From contig OY760134.1 in the NCBI GenBank assembly GCA_963663145.1, positions 1,674,001 to 1,738,000 on the forward strand: a DNA stretch of 64,000 nucleotides. Reading direction: 5' to 3'. Below the pieces are notes generated by a model that did not search any database, was not told where the DNA came from, and saw nothing but the letters and a program-made list of their open reading frames with translations. Each line of letters begins with the position of its first letter. Within the stretch, counting starts at the first letter, position 1. The translations under genes and the position numbers were made by a program. The stretch comes from Azotimanducus sp963663145. Its GTDB lineage: Bacteria; Pseudomonadota; Gammaproteobacteria; Pseudomonadales; Azotimanducaceae. Of this stretch, positions 1 to 7,732 are shown piece after piece.

Positions 1-183
1 GCGTTCGGCTTTGGAGCACACGTTTGCCTCGGTCAACATCTCGCCCGCATGGAACTCGCTGCCATGTACCGCGAGCTCCTTCGCAGAGTCGATCACTTCG
101 AACTTGCCGGTGAGCCTCAGTACATGCAGTCGATATTCGTCGGCGGCCTGAAGTCGTTGCCAATTCGCTACCGGATGAAGTGA
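1..183 (+). CDS. Cytochrome P450, C-terminal end (partial)
   Basis: The open frame enters from the left edge and stops at TGA 181-183, giving the last 60 residues of a P450 monooxygenase. The first residues, FGFGAHVCLGQHLARMEL, are the heme-binding loop: the Cys is the axial thiolate ligand of the heme iron, and the following LAR-EL helix is the conserved L helix. Bacterial P450s are soluble and take electrons from a ferredoxin or reductase, neither of which is visible here. The subfamily and substrate cannot be told from this fragment. A strong hairpin starts 11 bases after the stop codon. Confidence 0.93.
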   Translation, partial: AFGFGAHVCLGQHLARMELAAMYRELLRRVDHFELAGEPQYMQSIFVGGLKSLPIRYRMK

Positions 184-194
184 TCCAATCCAAG

Positions 195-227
195 GGGACA
201 CCCACCGCCATGCGCGGTGGGTGTCCC
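195..227. repeat. REP-like palindrome (GGGACACCCACCGC hairpin)
   Basis: A perfect 14-bp inverted repeat: GGGACACCCACCGC at 195-208, a 5-base loop, and GCGGTGGGTGTCCC at 214-227. Near-copies of the right arm recur upstream of the adjacent RAYT gene (1536-1549 and 1562-1574). This is the arrangement expected of REP elements mobilised by a RAYT transposase. Lying just behind the P450 stop codon, it may also end or stabilise that transcript, although no T-run follows. Confidence 0.75.
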
Positions 228-364
228 ATTTATGGTGGTGGGGATTCGGCGGTGCGCCGCCCGGCGAAAGCGGCGCCTGCCGCGCTGTGGGGAGTTCGGT
301 TGCGCAAACGGCGGGCAGGGACCAGACCCGGGAGGCCGACGGGCAACCCGGCGTTCGGATGTCG

Positions 365-1330
365 TCAGCAGCCTTCCGCGGCCTCCCCGCGCCCCGTCCG
401 GCAAGGACGAAGCTCGATGCGCGGCAGGTCCCCGCGGCCCTCCTTCCGGCCCCAGCGCCGGTGGTACCGGCGCACCCGCTTCAGGAACCCGTCCGGGTCT
501 TCCAGCGTGCGCGGCGCCTCCGGACGCGCCGCGCCGCGCCCCACCCGCTTCTCCCACCCGCACCGCGCCGCCCACTCAAGGTGCTCCAGGTAGGCGCCGA
601 GGCGCCACCCGAGCCCGCCCGGCCCCGCCGTCACCACCCGACCCGTCCCCGCCTCCAGCCGCAGCGCCGCCATCGGCTCACCCAGCTTCCCGGCCTCCCG
701 CTCCGCCTCCTCCACACGCCGCCGCGCCGACGTGTGCTCCCCCGCCTCCGCCACCGTCCGCGTCGCCCCCGCGCGCAACGGGTTCAAATCCACGTACGCC
801 ATGCACGCCCGCACCTCCGCCAGGCTCCCCATCGGCCGCGAACTGTGGAACCGCCCCTCCCAGAACCGCCCCGTGCACCCGTCCTCGCGGTTCGCCCGCC
901 GGGCGACCCATTCGTTCAGCCGCCCCATGAACCACGACAGGTCCCCCAACCGGCCGCGCAGCACCGCCAGCCTCTCCGAATCCGAAAGCAGCGCCTCCAC
1001 CGCCCCCTCCAACAGCTCCGCCCGCTTCGGCGGATACAGCTTCAGCCAGCGCCGCGCCACCTCCTCCTCCGAAAGCTCCCGCGCCTCCCGCGGACGATAC
1101 TCCAGCGCGATGTGGCAGTGGTTCGACATCATCGCGTAGCCGTGCACCCGCACGCAGAACACCTCCGTCAGGAACAGCATCCGCTCCTCGATCCAGCCCC
1201 TGCGGTGCGAGAAGTCCAGCCCCGAGCGCGTGTCCCGACCGCACAGCCACGCCCGCCGCACGCAGCGCGACACCACGTGGTGCCAGCCCCCGCGCTCCCG
1301 GTCGATCAGTTCCCGCCTCGCAATCGTCAT
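365..1330 (-). CDS. REP-associated tyrosine transposase (RAYT, IS200/Y1-like)
   Basis: Y1-type HUH transposase of the RAYT group, which nicks and moves short REP palindromes. Visible family marks are HHVVSRCVRRAWLCG near the N-terminus (the usual H-V-V-x-R-G position), MSNHCHIAL with the metal-binding His-x-His pair, and GRFWEGRFHSS followed by AYVDLNPLRAG in the C-terminal half. The start was set at ATG 1330 (MTIARREL), because the upstream extension to 1405 is low-complexity and lies outside the family. At about 321 residues it is longer than many RAYTs, with a basic, Arg-rich tail. It is very GC-rich compared with the catabolic genes next to it. It stands alone, as domesticated RAYTs usually do, with REP-like repeats on both sides. 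Confidence 0.85.
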   Translation of the reverse strand: MTIARRELIDRERGGWHHVVSRCVRRAWLCGRDTRSGLDFSHRRGWIEERMLFLTEVFCVRVHGYAMMSNHCHIALEYRPREARELSEEEVARRWLKLYPPKRAELLEGAVEALLSDSERLAVLRGRLGDLSWFMGRLNEWVARRANREDGCTGRFWEGRFHSSRPMGSLAEVRACMAYVDLNPLRAGATRTVAEAGEHTSARRRVEEAEREAGKLGEPMAALRLEAGTGRVVTAGPGGLGWRLGAYLEHLEWAARCGWEKRVGRGAARPEAPRTLEDPDGFLKRVRRYHRRWGRKEGRGDLPRIELRPCRTGRGEAAEGC

Positions 1331-1535
1331 GACGCCATTGTGCACCCCTTCCGCGCCCCACCCCATGGCCGATGTCCCAACCTCCTTGTGCGACTTCGAC
1401 CCCAATCCGCGTAAGCCAATCGCCTTTTCACGCTTTTTTCCGCCCGGAACCCGAAATTAACCTCCCCCAACGCCCCGCGCCCCGACCTTGTCGCAACCCG
1501 GCCGCCCGCGCCCGGCCCGCCGAACCCCTCCCTTC

Positions 1536-1574
1536 GCCGGTGGGTGTCCTTTTTGGTCTTACCGGCGGGTGTCC
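1536..1574. repeat. Two direct half-REP copies
   Basis: GCCGGTGGGTGTCC (1536-1549) and CCGGCGGGTGTCC (1562-1574) lie 12 bases apart in direct orientation, each followed by a short T-run (TTTTT and TTTT). Both match the right arm of the 195-227 hairpin, so this is probably the 5' REP flank of the RAYT. The stretch 1331-1535 between this and the RAYT start holds no gene that I can support. Confidence 0.6.
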
Positions 1575-1583
1575 TTTTCAGTG

Positions 1584-2402
1584 CTACAAATGCACTCTTG
1601 CCACCGTGCAACCGACCGCGAAAATGGGGATTGGCGCATAAAAATAGAGTTCCCCCGGATGACCTTGGGTTGCACCTGAAACGGCTATGAAAGTACGAAT
1701 CTCAAAACCGCCCTGCCCGGCATCGCGGTGGGTGTCCTCGTCCGTATAGGCGGTAAGCGCAGTGACATCACTGGCGAGCCAGGCATCAAGAAACTTCCGA
1801 TCCCAAGCTTCATTAATCTTTCCCGAATCGGGTGTTGCTGGCCAGTGAGAAATACCACCCGTCCCGATGATCGCTATACGCTCCGGCAGGTCGCGGCAAA
1901 CCTCCCCCAGCTTTCGCCCAAACTCATAAGCTCGACGCAAGGGTGTGAGCGGCGGTCCCTGACAATTGATATTCACGGGAATAACGGGGATATCGTAGGC
2001 AGGAGTGAGAAAATTGAGCGGTACCATGATGCCATGGTCGAACTTCCATTCTTGGGCGTAGGCAAGATCAAATTCTGCAAGCATGCGTTCAATGATCCTT
2101 TGCGAAAGCACCGCGTTGCCGGAAATGCGCCGACGCTTGATAGCCAGCCACGCCTCGTCTTCAATGGGACCTTCGTAGTAATCCGCCATGCCCATGCAGA
2201 AAGCTGGCATGTTGTCCATAAAGAAATTGGCGAAGTGCTCCGCAGCGATGACTAGCAGTGCGTCGGGACGAGCATCCTGAAGTTCGCGCCCCAATCGATA
2301 GTAGCTCTCATAAAAGTCCTCACGAACACTCGGATCCGCCCTTTCGGCGCGCCCGGTAATGCCGGGCGCGTGACTGCCGATTCCCGCGAACACCAGAGGC
2401 AC
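1584..2402 (-). CDS. LigB-type extradiol ring-cleavage dioxygenase, catalytic subunit
   Basis: Class III (LigB superfamily) extradiol dioxygenase that opens a catechol-type ring next to its hydroxyls using Fe(II). The expected ligands are present: His11 in GIGSHAPG, His56 in AAEHFANF and a C-terminal Glu in GGFEIRTF (about residue 234). The likely acid/base His is in GISHWP (about residue 186). Length, 272 residues, is normal for a beta subunit. It overlaps by one base the small LigA-like alpha-subunit gene, so the pair forms a LigAB-type enzyme. In this operon (HpaB-HpaH-HpaE-like), it most likely replaces HpaD as the homoprotocatechuate 2,3-dioxygenase. Another substrate, such as protocatechuate or gallate, cannot be excluded. 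A 13-base REP-arm match sits inside it at 1725-1737. Confidence 0.8.
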   Translation of the reverse strand: MPLVFAGIGSHAPGITGRAERADPSVREDFYESYYRLGRELQDARPDALLVIAAEHFANFFMDNMPAFCMGMADYYEGPIEDEAWLAIKRRRISGNAVLSQRIIERMLAEFDLAYAQEWKFDHGIMVPLNFLTPAYDIPVIPVNINCQGPPLTPLRRAYEFGRKLGEVCRDLPERIAIIGTGGISHWPATPDSGKINEAWDRKFLDAWLASDVTALTAYTDEDTHRDAGQGGFEIRTFIAVSGATQGHPGELYFYAPIPIFAVGCTVARVHL

Positions 2403-2716
2403 TAGACGGCTCCCTCCCCGTCGGTGGTGAGATAGAGACCAGCACGCACCTGTCCATAGGTAGCAAGCCCTTCGCGCATCGCGCCAATGTATTCATCCCA
2501 CGCATAGCCGCGCAACGCCGCATAGTGCATGAGCAACTGTCCGTTCACTCCCATCACGTACAGAAGCCCGATGTCCGGCCGCTTGATGGCTGCAAGCTCT
2601 TCTTCATTCAGATCGTAGTCGCCGAGGAGCGCATCGAAATCGTCTTCGTACCGCTGACGCGCATACAAATCGCGGTTTAAGTGATAGATCAGCTTTTGAA
2701 CGTAATAGAGACTCAT
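2402..2716 (-). CDS. LigA-like alpha subunit of extradiol dioxygenase
   Basis: A 104-residue, mostly helical protein of the protocatechuate 4,5-dioxygenase alpha-subunit (LigA) family. The family pattern is visible: DLYARQRYEDDFDALL, then YDLNEEELAAIKRPDIG, then LYVMGVNGQLLMHYAAL. LigA lids the active site of LigB and is encoded beside it. Here the TAG stop abuts the start of the catalytic subunit, consistent with coupled translation and 1:1 stoichiometry. No catalytic residues are expected in this subunit. Confidence 0.78.
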   Translation of the reverse strand: MSLYYVQKLIYHLNRDLYARQRYEDDFDALLGDYDLNEEELAAIKRPDIGLLYVMGVNGQLLMHYAALRGYAWDEYIGAMREGLATYGQVRAGLYLTTDGEGAV

Positions 2717-2733
2717 TCAGAACCTGACCAAGT

Positions 2734-4281
2734 CTATGCGCCCGAACCTATGCCGGGAATCTGGTGGCGATCATGCGCAACACAGATGTTCTTGGTTTCC
2801 ATATAGAAATCAAAGCTGTAGTCACCCCCGTCGCGGCCGATGCCGCTGGCCTTCATGCCGCCGAAGGGCGTAGGAAGGTGACGATTGTTCTCCGAATTCA
2901 CCCAAACCATGCCAGCATCGAGACCATGCGCCATGCGCATGGCACGACCCACGTCCCCCGTCCACACATAGCCCGCGAGGCCGTAGTCGACCGCGTTGGC
3001 TTTGGCTAGCGCGTCGGCTTCATCATTGAAAGGGATCGCGGTCAATGCCGGGCCGAAGATCTCCTCTTGGGCGATGCGCATTTCATTGCTCGCACCAGCA
3101 AAAAGACTCGGCTCAACGTAGTTGCCAACCTCACCGAAGCGTTCAGGCCGCCCCCCACCCGCGAGAAGCTCGGCACCCTCACGCTTCGCCATCTCGAAGT
3201 ATCCGATCACCTTCTCCATATGCTTGGGATGAATTAGCGGCCCGACCTCGGTCGCGGGGTCGAGTGGGTGTCCCAATCGAATGGTTTTTGCTCGCGCCGC
3301 GACCTGTGCGCAGAACGCCTCGTAGATTGAAGATTCGACCAGCAAGCGGCTCGAAGAGGTGCAACGTTCGCCGTTGAGGCTATAGATCATGAAGGTTACC
3401 GCATCCACTGCCCGCTCAAGGTCGGCATCGGCAAACACCACCACCGGGTTCTTGCCGCCGAGTTCAAAATGAACGCGCTTCAGCGTCGGCGCTCCCTGCG
3501 CCATGATCTGTCCTCCGGTGCGCGACTCGCCCACAAAGGCGATGGCTTTGATCGCCGGATGCTCGGTCAACGCCTTGCCCGCAACTTCGCCGACACCCAT
3601 GATCATGTTGAGGACACCCACCGGCACCCCGGCCTCATGACAGATCTCAACCAAAAGAGAAGCACTCAGCGGACTCCATTCCGCCGGCTTGTGTACCACC
3701 GTGCAACCTGCCGCCAAGGCGGGGGCAATTTTCCAAGTGCTGAGCATAAAGGGGGTGTTCCAAGGCGTGATGACGCCCACCGGCCCAATCGGTTGCCGCA
3801 AGGTGAAATTGGAGTGCTCCTCAGCCGGCAGCGATAACCCCTGTTCAGCCTCGGACGCCTTGTCGGCAAAGAAGCGAAAATTCTCCGCGCCGCGCAGCGC
3901 CGCATTGCTCATAAACTTGAGCGCCTGGCCTGTATCAAAGGACTCGATCAGCGCAATTTCTTCTGCACGCGCCATGATCCCATCGGCCACCGCGTGCAGA
4001 AGTTCGCGTCGCTTGGCCCCGGAAAGCGCCCGCCAAACCGGAAACGCCTCAGCGGCCGCGCGCGCCGCGCGGTCCACATCAGCCGCGTTTCCCGCCGTCA
4101 CCTGATTGATGGGCTGATTGTCAATAGGGGTGAGGTTGACAAAACGCTCGCCACTCTCACTCTGGCACCACTTTCCCGCAATGAAGTGTCCAAGTACCGC
4201 GCCGCGAAAGCGCGCCAAAAGCGGGTGCAGTTTGTCGAGGTTCTCTTGCAGTGCTTGCGTCATGGAGCGAGATTCCGCCAT
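2734..4281 (-). CDS. hpaE: HpaE-like NAD(P)-dependent aldehyde dehydrogenase
   Basis: Aldehyde dehydrogenase superfamily, closest in pattern to 5-carboxymethyl-2-hydroxymuconate-semialdehyde dehydrogenase, which oxidises the ring-cleavage product in homoprotocatechuate degradation. Visible motifs are PWNTPFMLSTWKIAPALAAG (cofactor-binding segment), FELGGKNPVVV with the general-base Glu, and NGERCTSSSRLLV with the nucleophilic Cys at about residue 306. EEIFGPALTAIPF and PFGGMKASGIGRDGG close the domain. ATG 4281 (MAESRSMTQ) was chosen because the upstream extension to 4386 runs into the hydratase gene and is not ALDH-like; ATG 4263 is an alternative. The gap to the hydratase gene is 31 bp, so both sit in one operon. 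Confidence 0.85.
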   Translation of the reverse strand: MAESRSMTQALQENLDKLHPLLARFRGAVLGHFIAGKWCQSESGERFVNLTPIDNQPINQVTAGNAADVDRAARAAAEAFPVWRALSGAKRRELLHAVADGIMARAEEIALIESFDTGQALKFMSNAALRGAENFRFFADKASEAEQGLSLPAEEHSNFTLRQPIGPVGVITPWNTPFMLSTWKIAPALAAGCTVVHKPAEWSPLSASLLVEICHEAGVPVGVLNMIMGVGEVAGKALTEHPAIKAIAFVGESRTGGQIMAQGAPTLKRVHFELGGKNPVVVFADADLERAVDAVTFMIYSLNGERCTSSSRLLVESSIYEAFCAQVAARAKTIRLGHPLDPATEVGPLIHPKHMEKVIGYFEMAKREGAELLAGGGRPERFGEVGNYVEPSLFAGASNEMRIAQEEIFGPALTAIPFNDEADALAKANAVDYGLAGYVWTGDVGRAMRMAHGLDAGMVWVNSENNRHLPTPFGGMKASGIGRDGGDYSFDFYMETKNICVAHDRHQIPGIGSGA

Positions 4282-4312
4282 TTGTGAATTGGATACGAAG
4301 GATTCTGGGGCA

Positions 4313-5125
4313 TCAGCGGAAACAGCAACCCACCGAACCAAAGGTACCAAAGTCGGCATGAAACACATCGCCCTTGCGCACTTCAAGCGGTCTCGTGAAG
4401 GATCCCGACAGAATAATCTCGCCTGCCCTCAATGTCTCGCCAACGCTCCTGAGTTTATCCGCCAGCCAGACAATACTGTGCGCCGGATGGTCAAGCACGC
4501 CGGCAGCCACGCCCGTCTCTTCAATTGTCCCGTTTCGGTACAAGAGCGCGCTCACCCAACGAAGGTCCGTCTCCCGCGGAGCCATATGTTGCGCCCCTAG
4601 GAGCACGCCGGCGTTCGCGGCGTTATCGGCAATCGTGTCAAACACCTTGCGCGGACGACCGGTGTCCGGGTCCACGCGGTGGCTGCGCGCAGCGACAATC
4701 TCAAGCGACGGCGCCACATAATCGGTTGCCAAGAGGACTTGTTCCAAGGTCACAGAAGTCCCGTCCGCCGGGACAAGGTCCTCCTTGAGCACAAACGCCA
4801 GCTCAACTTCAATGCGCGGGTCGAGGAATCGCGACGCGTCAATCTCCTCTTCCTGCTCGAATTTCATGTCATCGAGCAGGGTGCCGAAATCAGGCTCGTC
4901 TATCTGCATGGCCATTTGCATCGCCCTGGAGGTCAGCCCGATCTTGTGACCGATCACGCTTCGCCCTTCCGCGAACTTGATATCGAGCCACGCCTTCTGA
5001 ATCGCATAGGCGTCCTCAAAGCCAATTTGCGGGCGACCAAGGCTGATCGGACGGATTTGCCTGACCTCACGCTCGGCCCTGTGGAGCTGGCGAGCCGCTT
5101 CATGGACTTGGTCAGGTGTCAGCAT
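4313..5125 (-). CDS. hpaH: 2-oxo-hept-4-ene-1,7-dioate hydratase (HpaH/HpcG family)
   Basis: Member of the fumarylacetoacetate-hydrolase/vinylpyruvate-hydratase fold. In the homoprotocatechuate pathway, it adds water to 2-oxo-hept-4-ene-1,7-dioate. Supporting segments are IGHKIGLTSRAMQMAMQIDEPDFGTL, DPRIEVELAFVL (the acidic metal-binding Glu-x-Glu), DYVAPSLEIV and a C-terminal GSFTRPLEVRKGDVFHADFGTFG. Length of about 270 residues is standard. The start at ATG 5125 (MLTPDQV) fits the family. A GTG at 5155, overlapping the stop of the upstream monooxygenase gene, is also possible. It lies in the middle of the leftward catabolic operon. Confidence 0.85.
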   Translation of the reverse strand: MLTPDQVHEAARQLHRAEREVRQIRPISLGRPQIGFEDAYAIQKAWLDIKFAEGRSVIGHKIGLTSRAMQMAMQIDEPDFGTLLDDMKFEQEEEIDASRFLDPRIEVELAFVLKEDLVPADGTSVTLEQVLLATDYVAPSLEIVAARSHRVDPDTGRPRKVFDTIADNAANAGVLLGAQHMAPRETDLRWVSALLYRNGTIEETGVAAGVLDHPAHSIVWLADKLRSVGETLRAGEIILSGSFTRPLEVRKGDVFHADFGTFGSVGCCFR

Positions 5126-5147
5126 TGGGCAATCTTCAATTGAGGCA

Positions 5148-6593
5148 CTATGCACACTTCAAAAGCGCCGTCACCCGGTCCATCATGCCGTCCTTGTCGT
5201 AAAGATCATAGTAGACGGCAGCGAGCACGTTCTGCGGCCCAAAGAAAAAGCGCTCATAAAGGACTTGGCGGTTGCCGAACCCAGAAACGGCCAAGTCATG
5301 CGCGAGCCGAAACAAGGCCACCCGGTCGCGGCTCCCCAAGTTGGTGAGTTGGAAATACTGCTCGACATCGCCCGCAATCGCATTGGAAAAGTCAGCCTCG
5401 CAGGGAGTCGCCATCAGCGAACTCGACCCCAGCATGTGTAGGGTATCGATGAGCTTTGGATAGAGCCGCGGCATGAGATTCCGTGAAGTATCGAGCGGCC
5501 GGCGCTGCGGGATATACATGCTCCACTTGTCCTGCTCCGGTTGATTCTCTGCACTGTAGAGCAGGGCTCTGACGGTTTCCGCGACCCACATGACTTCCGC
5601 GATCTGGCCTTTGACATGCATGTCCTTATCCTTGCCCGACGCCTTGGCCATGGCGCAGAGGACACCCACTACAAACTCCACCTTGGCGAGCTTGCCGCAA
5701 GCCACCTGATGCATCATGTGCACCACGGCATTTGTTTCGTGAAACGCACGATTACAGAGTTCCGGATCCTGATACATGAACACGCGCTCCCAAGGCACGA
5801 GCACATTGTCGAAAACCACCACGGCGTCCATCTCTTCATATCTCGATGAGAGCGGCGCATCGAAGCTCGACTTGCCATCATCGTAACTGTCGCGGCAAAT
5901 CAGCTTGAGTCCCGAAGTCGCTATTGGAAGGGTGAAAGCGACCGCGTAGGGAATGTTCTCCTTGGCGGCCTTCAATAGCGTGGAGGGAAAGACTTCGACT
6001 TCATTCGCAAAGGGTCCTAGGGTCGCCAAGAGCCGCGCACCATGCACCACTATGCCGCCATCGGTCTCTTTGACGACGCGCAGCGCGACTTCCGGGCTCG
6101 ACCGACCCTGGATGGCGAGTTCGGCATTGAATTGTGGATTCACGAGGGTGTGCGTGAGCACATAGTCCTCTTTGCGCGCTTCTTGGTAGTAATTGCGCAT
6201 GGAGGCTGCAAAGTCTCTGCGCCCTTGGCCTTCGTTCAAAAACTCGGCCGCGCCCGCGAAGGCCATAACTGATGAGTTCTTGTAGTCGGGTGTTCGTCCG
6301 AGCATTCCATTGGACCACTTGGCCCATTCGTAAAAGGCCGCGCCACGGCGCTTTATGTCTTGCGGCTGTGTCGGGATAAGAAAGGAGGTGGCAAAACGCT
6401 CTCCCCCTTCCTCAAAACCAAGCAGATCGCCAAAATCCTCGTCATGCTGACGATCAAGAAAAGAAGCCAGCGTCTGAACGCCGCGTGCAAGACCCGGCTC
6501 TCTAGTGACATCCGCGACCCGCTGCCCATGCAGCCAAACTTCACGACCACCGCGCAAAGAGTCAAGATATTCGTTTCCCGTCTTAAGGCTCAT
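5148..6593 (-). CDS. hpaB: 4-hydroxyphenylacetate 3-monooxygenase, oxygenase component (HpaB family)
   Basis: FADH2-using flavin monooxygenase of the HpaB/PvcC/phenol-hydroxylase family, 481 residues. It hydroxylates a phenol ortho to its OH group, here probably 4-hydroxyphenylacetate to homoprotocatechuate. Family signatures are KTGNEYLDSLRGGREVWLHG at the N-terminus, a central acyl-CoA-dehydrogenase-like region (DNVLVPWERVFMYQD) and a helical C-terminus with TNLGSRDRVALFRLAHDLAV. It needs reduced flavin from a partner reductase (HpaC), but no hpaC lies in this operon. Its start overlaps the end of the MarR-type regulator gene by 11 bases, so regulator and enzyme are co-transcribed. The substrate is inferred from the HpaH/HpaE neighbours. 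Confidence 0.85.
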   Translation of the reverse strand: MSLKTGNEYLDSLRGGREVWLHGQRVADVTREPGLARGVQTLASFLDRQHDEDFGDLLGFEEGGERFATSFLIPTQPQDIKRRGAAFYEWAKWSNGMLGRTPDYKNSSVMAFAGAAEFLNEGQGRRDFAASMRNYYQEARKEDYVLTHTLVNPQFNAELAIQGRSSPEVALRVVKETDGGIVVHGARLLATLGPFANEVEVFPSTLLKAAKENIPYAVAFTLPIATSGLKLICRDSYDDGKSSFDAPLSSRYEEMDAVVVFDNVLVPWERVFMYQDPELCNRAFHETNAVVHMMHQVACGKLAKVEFVVGVLCAMAKASGKDKDMHVKGQIAEVMWVAETVRALLYSAENQPEQDKWSMYIPQRRPLDTSRNLMPRLYPKLIDTLHMLGSSSLMATPCEADFSNAIAGDVEQYFQLTNLGSRDRVALFRLAHDLAVSGFGNRQVLYERFFFGPQNVLAAVYYDLYDKDGMMDRVTALLKCA

Positions 6594-7059
6594 CTGCCCC
6601 CCCCTTCTGGGTTGCTGCGCGATTTTGCTGATCGAGCAAGTGAGCTCGATCTATAATCTTGCCCAGATAGTCTCTAAGTAGCCCCCATTCGCGCGTGCTA
6701 AGCAGTTCTTCGAGCGCCAGGTAAACCGCGTCTACTCTGGGGGTGACTTGTTCCTCAAGTCCCCTGCCCTTGGGCGTCAAGACAATCCGCACGAGTCGCC
6801 GGTCATCGCTCGACCGCTGCCTGCGGACCAATTCCGCCCGCTGCAAACGATCAACCACGCCCACAAGGCTCGGTCCAGGAATCAGGGTGTCCTCCGAAAG
6901 CGCCAAGAGCGGCCGAGCATCGCGCTGCCACAGAACCCGAAGCACGCGCCATTGCTGTTCGGTGAGTCCAAACTCACTAAAAATCACCCGAAAATGCGGC
7001 AACAACTCGCCCAAGACGCGGTAGAGCATCATCGGAAGAGAGTCTTGGAAAGGCCTCAT
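6583..7059 (-). CDS. hpaR: HpaR-like MarR-family regulator of the catabolic operon
   Basis: A 158-residue MarR-family winged-helix repressor, first gene of the leftward operon. The wHTH is seen in FGLTEQQWRVLRVLWQ, LIPGPSLVGVVDRLQRAELVRR and the wing RSSDDRRLVRIVLTPKGR. The spacing and the opening MRPFQDSLPMMLYRVLGE are typical of HpaR (homoprotocatechuate degradation regulators). HpaR represses until an aromatic intermediate binds. A perfect 15-bp inverted repeat begins 10 bp upstream of its start codon, so autoregulation together with hpaB-hpaH-hpaE-ligAB is the natural reading. Confidence 0.85.
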   Translation of the reverse strand: MRPFQDSLPMMLYRVLGELLPHFRVIFSEFGLTEQQWRVLRVLWQRDARPLLALSEDTLIPGPSLVGVVDRLQRAELVRRQRSSDDRRLVRIVLTPKGRGLEEQVTPRVDAVYLALEELLSTREWGLLRDYLGKIIDRAHLLDQQNRAATQKGGADEP

Positions 7060-7068
7060 CGCTTCAGC

Positions 7069-7106
7069 AAGATCAATATCATTTAGATATGAATGATATT
7101 GATCTT
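7069..7106. promoter_or_regulatory. Palindromic operator, probable HpaR site
   Basis: A perfect inverted repeat: AAGATCAATATCATT (7069-7083), an 8-base spacer, and AATGATATTGATCTT (7092-7106). It is AT-rich in a GC-rich neighbourhood and lies between the divergent hpaR-type regulator (start 7059) and the rhodanese gene (start 7226). Within each arm there is also ATATCATT-like half-site symmetry, typical of sites for dimeric MarR repressors. It could control both directions. Confidence 0.7.
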
Positions 7107-7225
7107 AACAATACCGGCTCGCAAAGGTCAAGCATTGAAACAACCCTTGCCAGCCCCACCCGGAAAAGGCTCAAGCGCGTATGGTGTTCACCCACATACC
7201 AAAGGCAGCACACAACGGAGCACAC

Positions 7226-7663
7226 ATGCCCATTCGCAGCATATTCAAAGAAGTCGAAGCGGCGAAAGCCGAGATCACCAATCTGAGCGTTCAGGAACTC
7301 GCCATGGAAATGCAAGAGAACCCTGATCTTCTCGTGATTGATCTGAGGGAACTGCAGGAGCGAGTCAAACTTGGAACCATTCCAAGTTCAAAGCATGTCC
7401 CACGGGGCATGCTTGAATTCTGGGCGGATCCTCAAAGCCCCTATGCGCGGGACTACTTTAACGAGGACAGACGCACCGTGCTGTTTTGCGCTGCCGGAGG
7501 CAGGTCGGCACTTGCAGCACGCACGCTCCAATCCATGGGCTTTACCAAGGTTGCCCACTTGGAAACAGGCTTTGCCGGATGGCAGCAAAGCGGGCAACCC
7601 CTTGAAGATGTCAGCGCCAAGAGCAAGTGGGTGGAACGGACAACGCCCCAAACGCTTGACTAA
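7226..7663 (+). CDS. Rhodanese-like domain protein
   Basis: A 145-residue single-domain rhodanese. Motifs: LVIDLRELQER (first CH2A region), HVPRGMLEFWADP, and the active loop LFCAAGGRSALAARTLQSMGF with a candidate catalytic Cys (about residue 90), followed by LETGFAGWQQSGQPLE. Proteins of this kind move sulfane sulfur; the acceptor is unknown. ATG 7226 was preferred over an upstream start because of a well-placed CGGAG at 7216-7220. It is divergent from the aromatic operon and shares its regulatory region. The convergent gap after it (7664-7732) shows nothing recognisable. Confidence 0.85.
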   Translation: MPIRSIFKEVEAAKAEITNLSVQELAMEMQENPDLLVIDLRELQERVKLGTIPSSKHVPRGMLEFWADPQSPYARDYFNEDRRTVLFCAAGGRSALAARTLQSMGFTKVAHLETGFAGWQQSGQPLEDVSAKSKWVERTTPQTLD

Positions 7664-7732
7664 CCCGGAAATCCGCGAGGCCCACACCGGACCCCGCGCA
7701 TTCCGAGTCTTGGCGAAGTGTTGGCTTGGGTC

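Noticed and set aside
217..1414. Long plus-strand frames opposite the RAYT gene
   Set aside because: Proline/arginine-rich antisense shadows of a very GC-rich gene without recognisable motifs.
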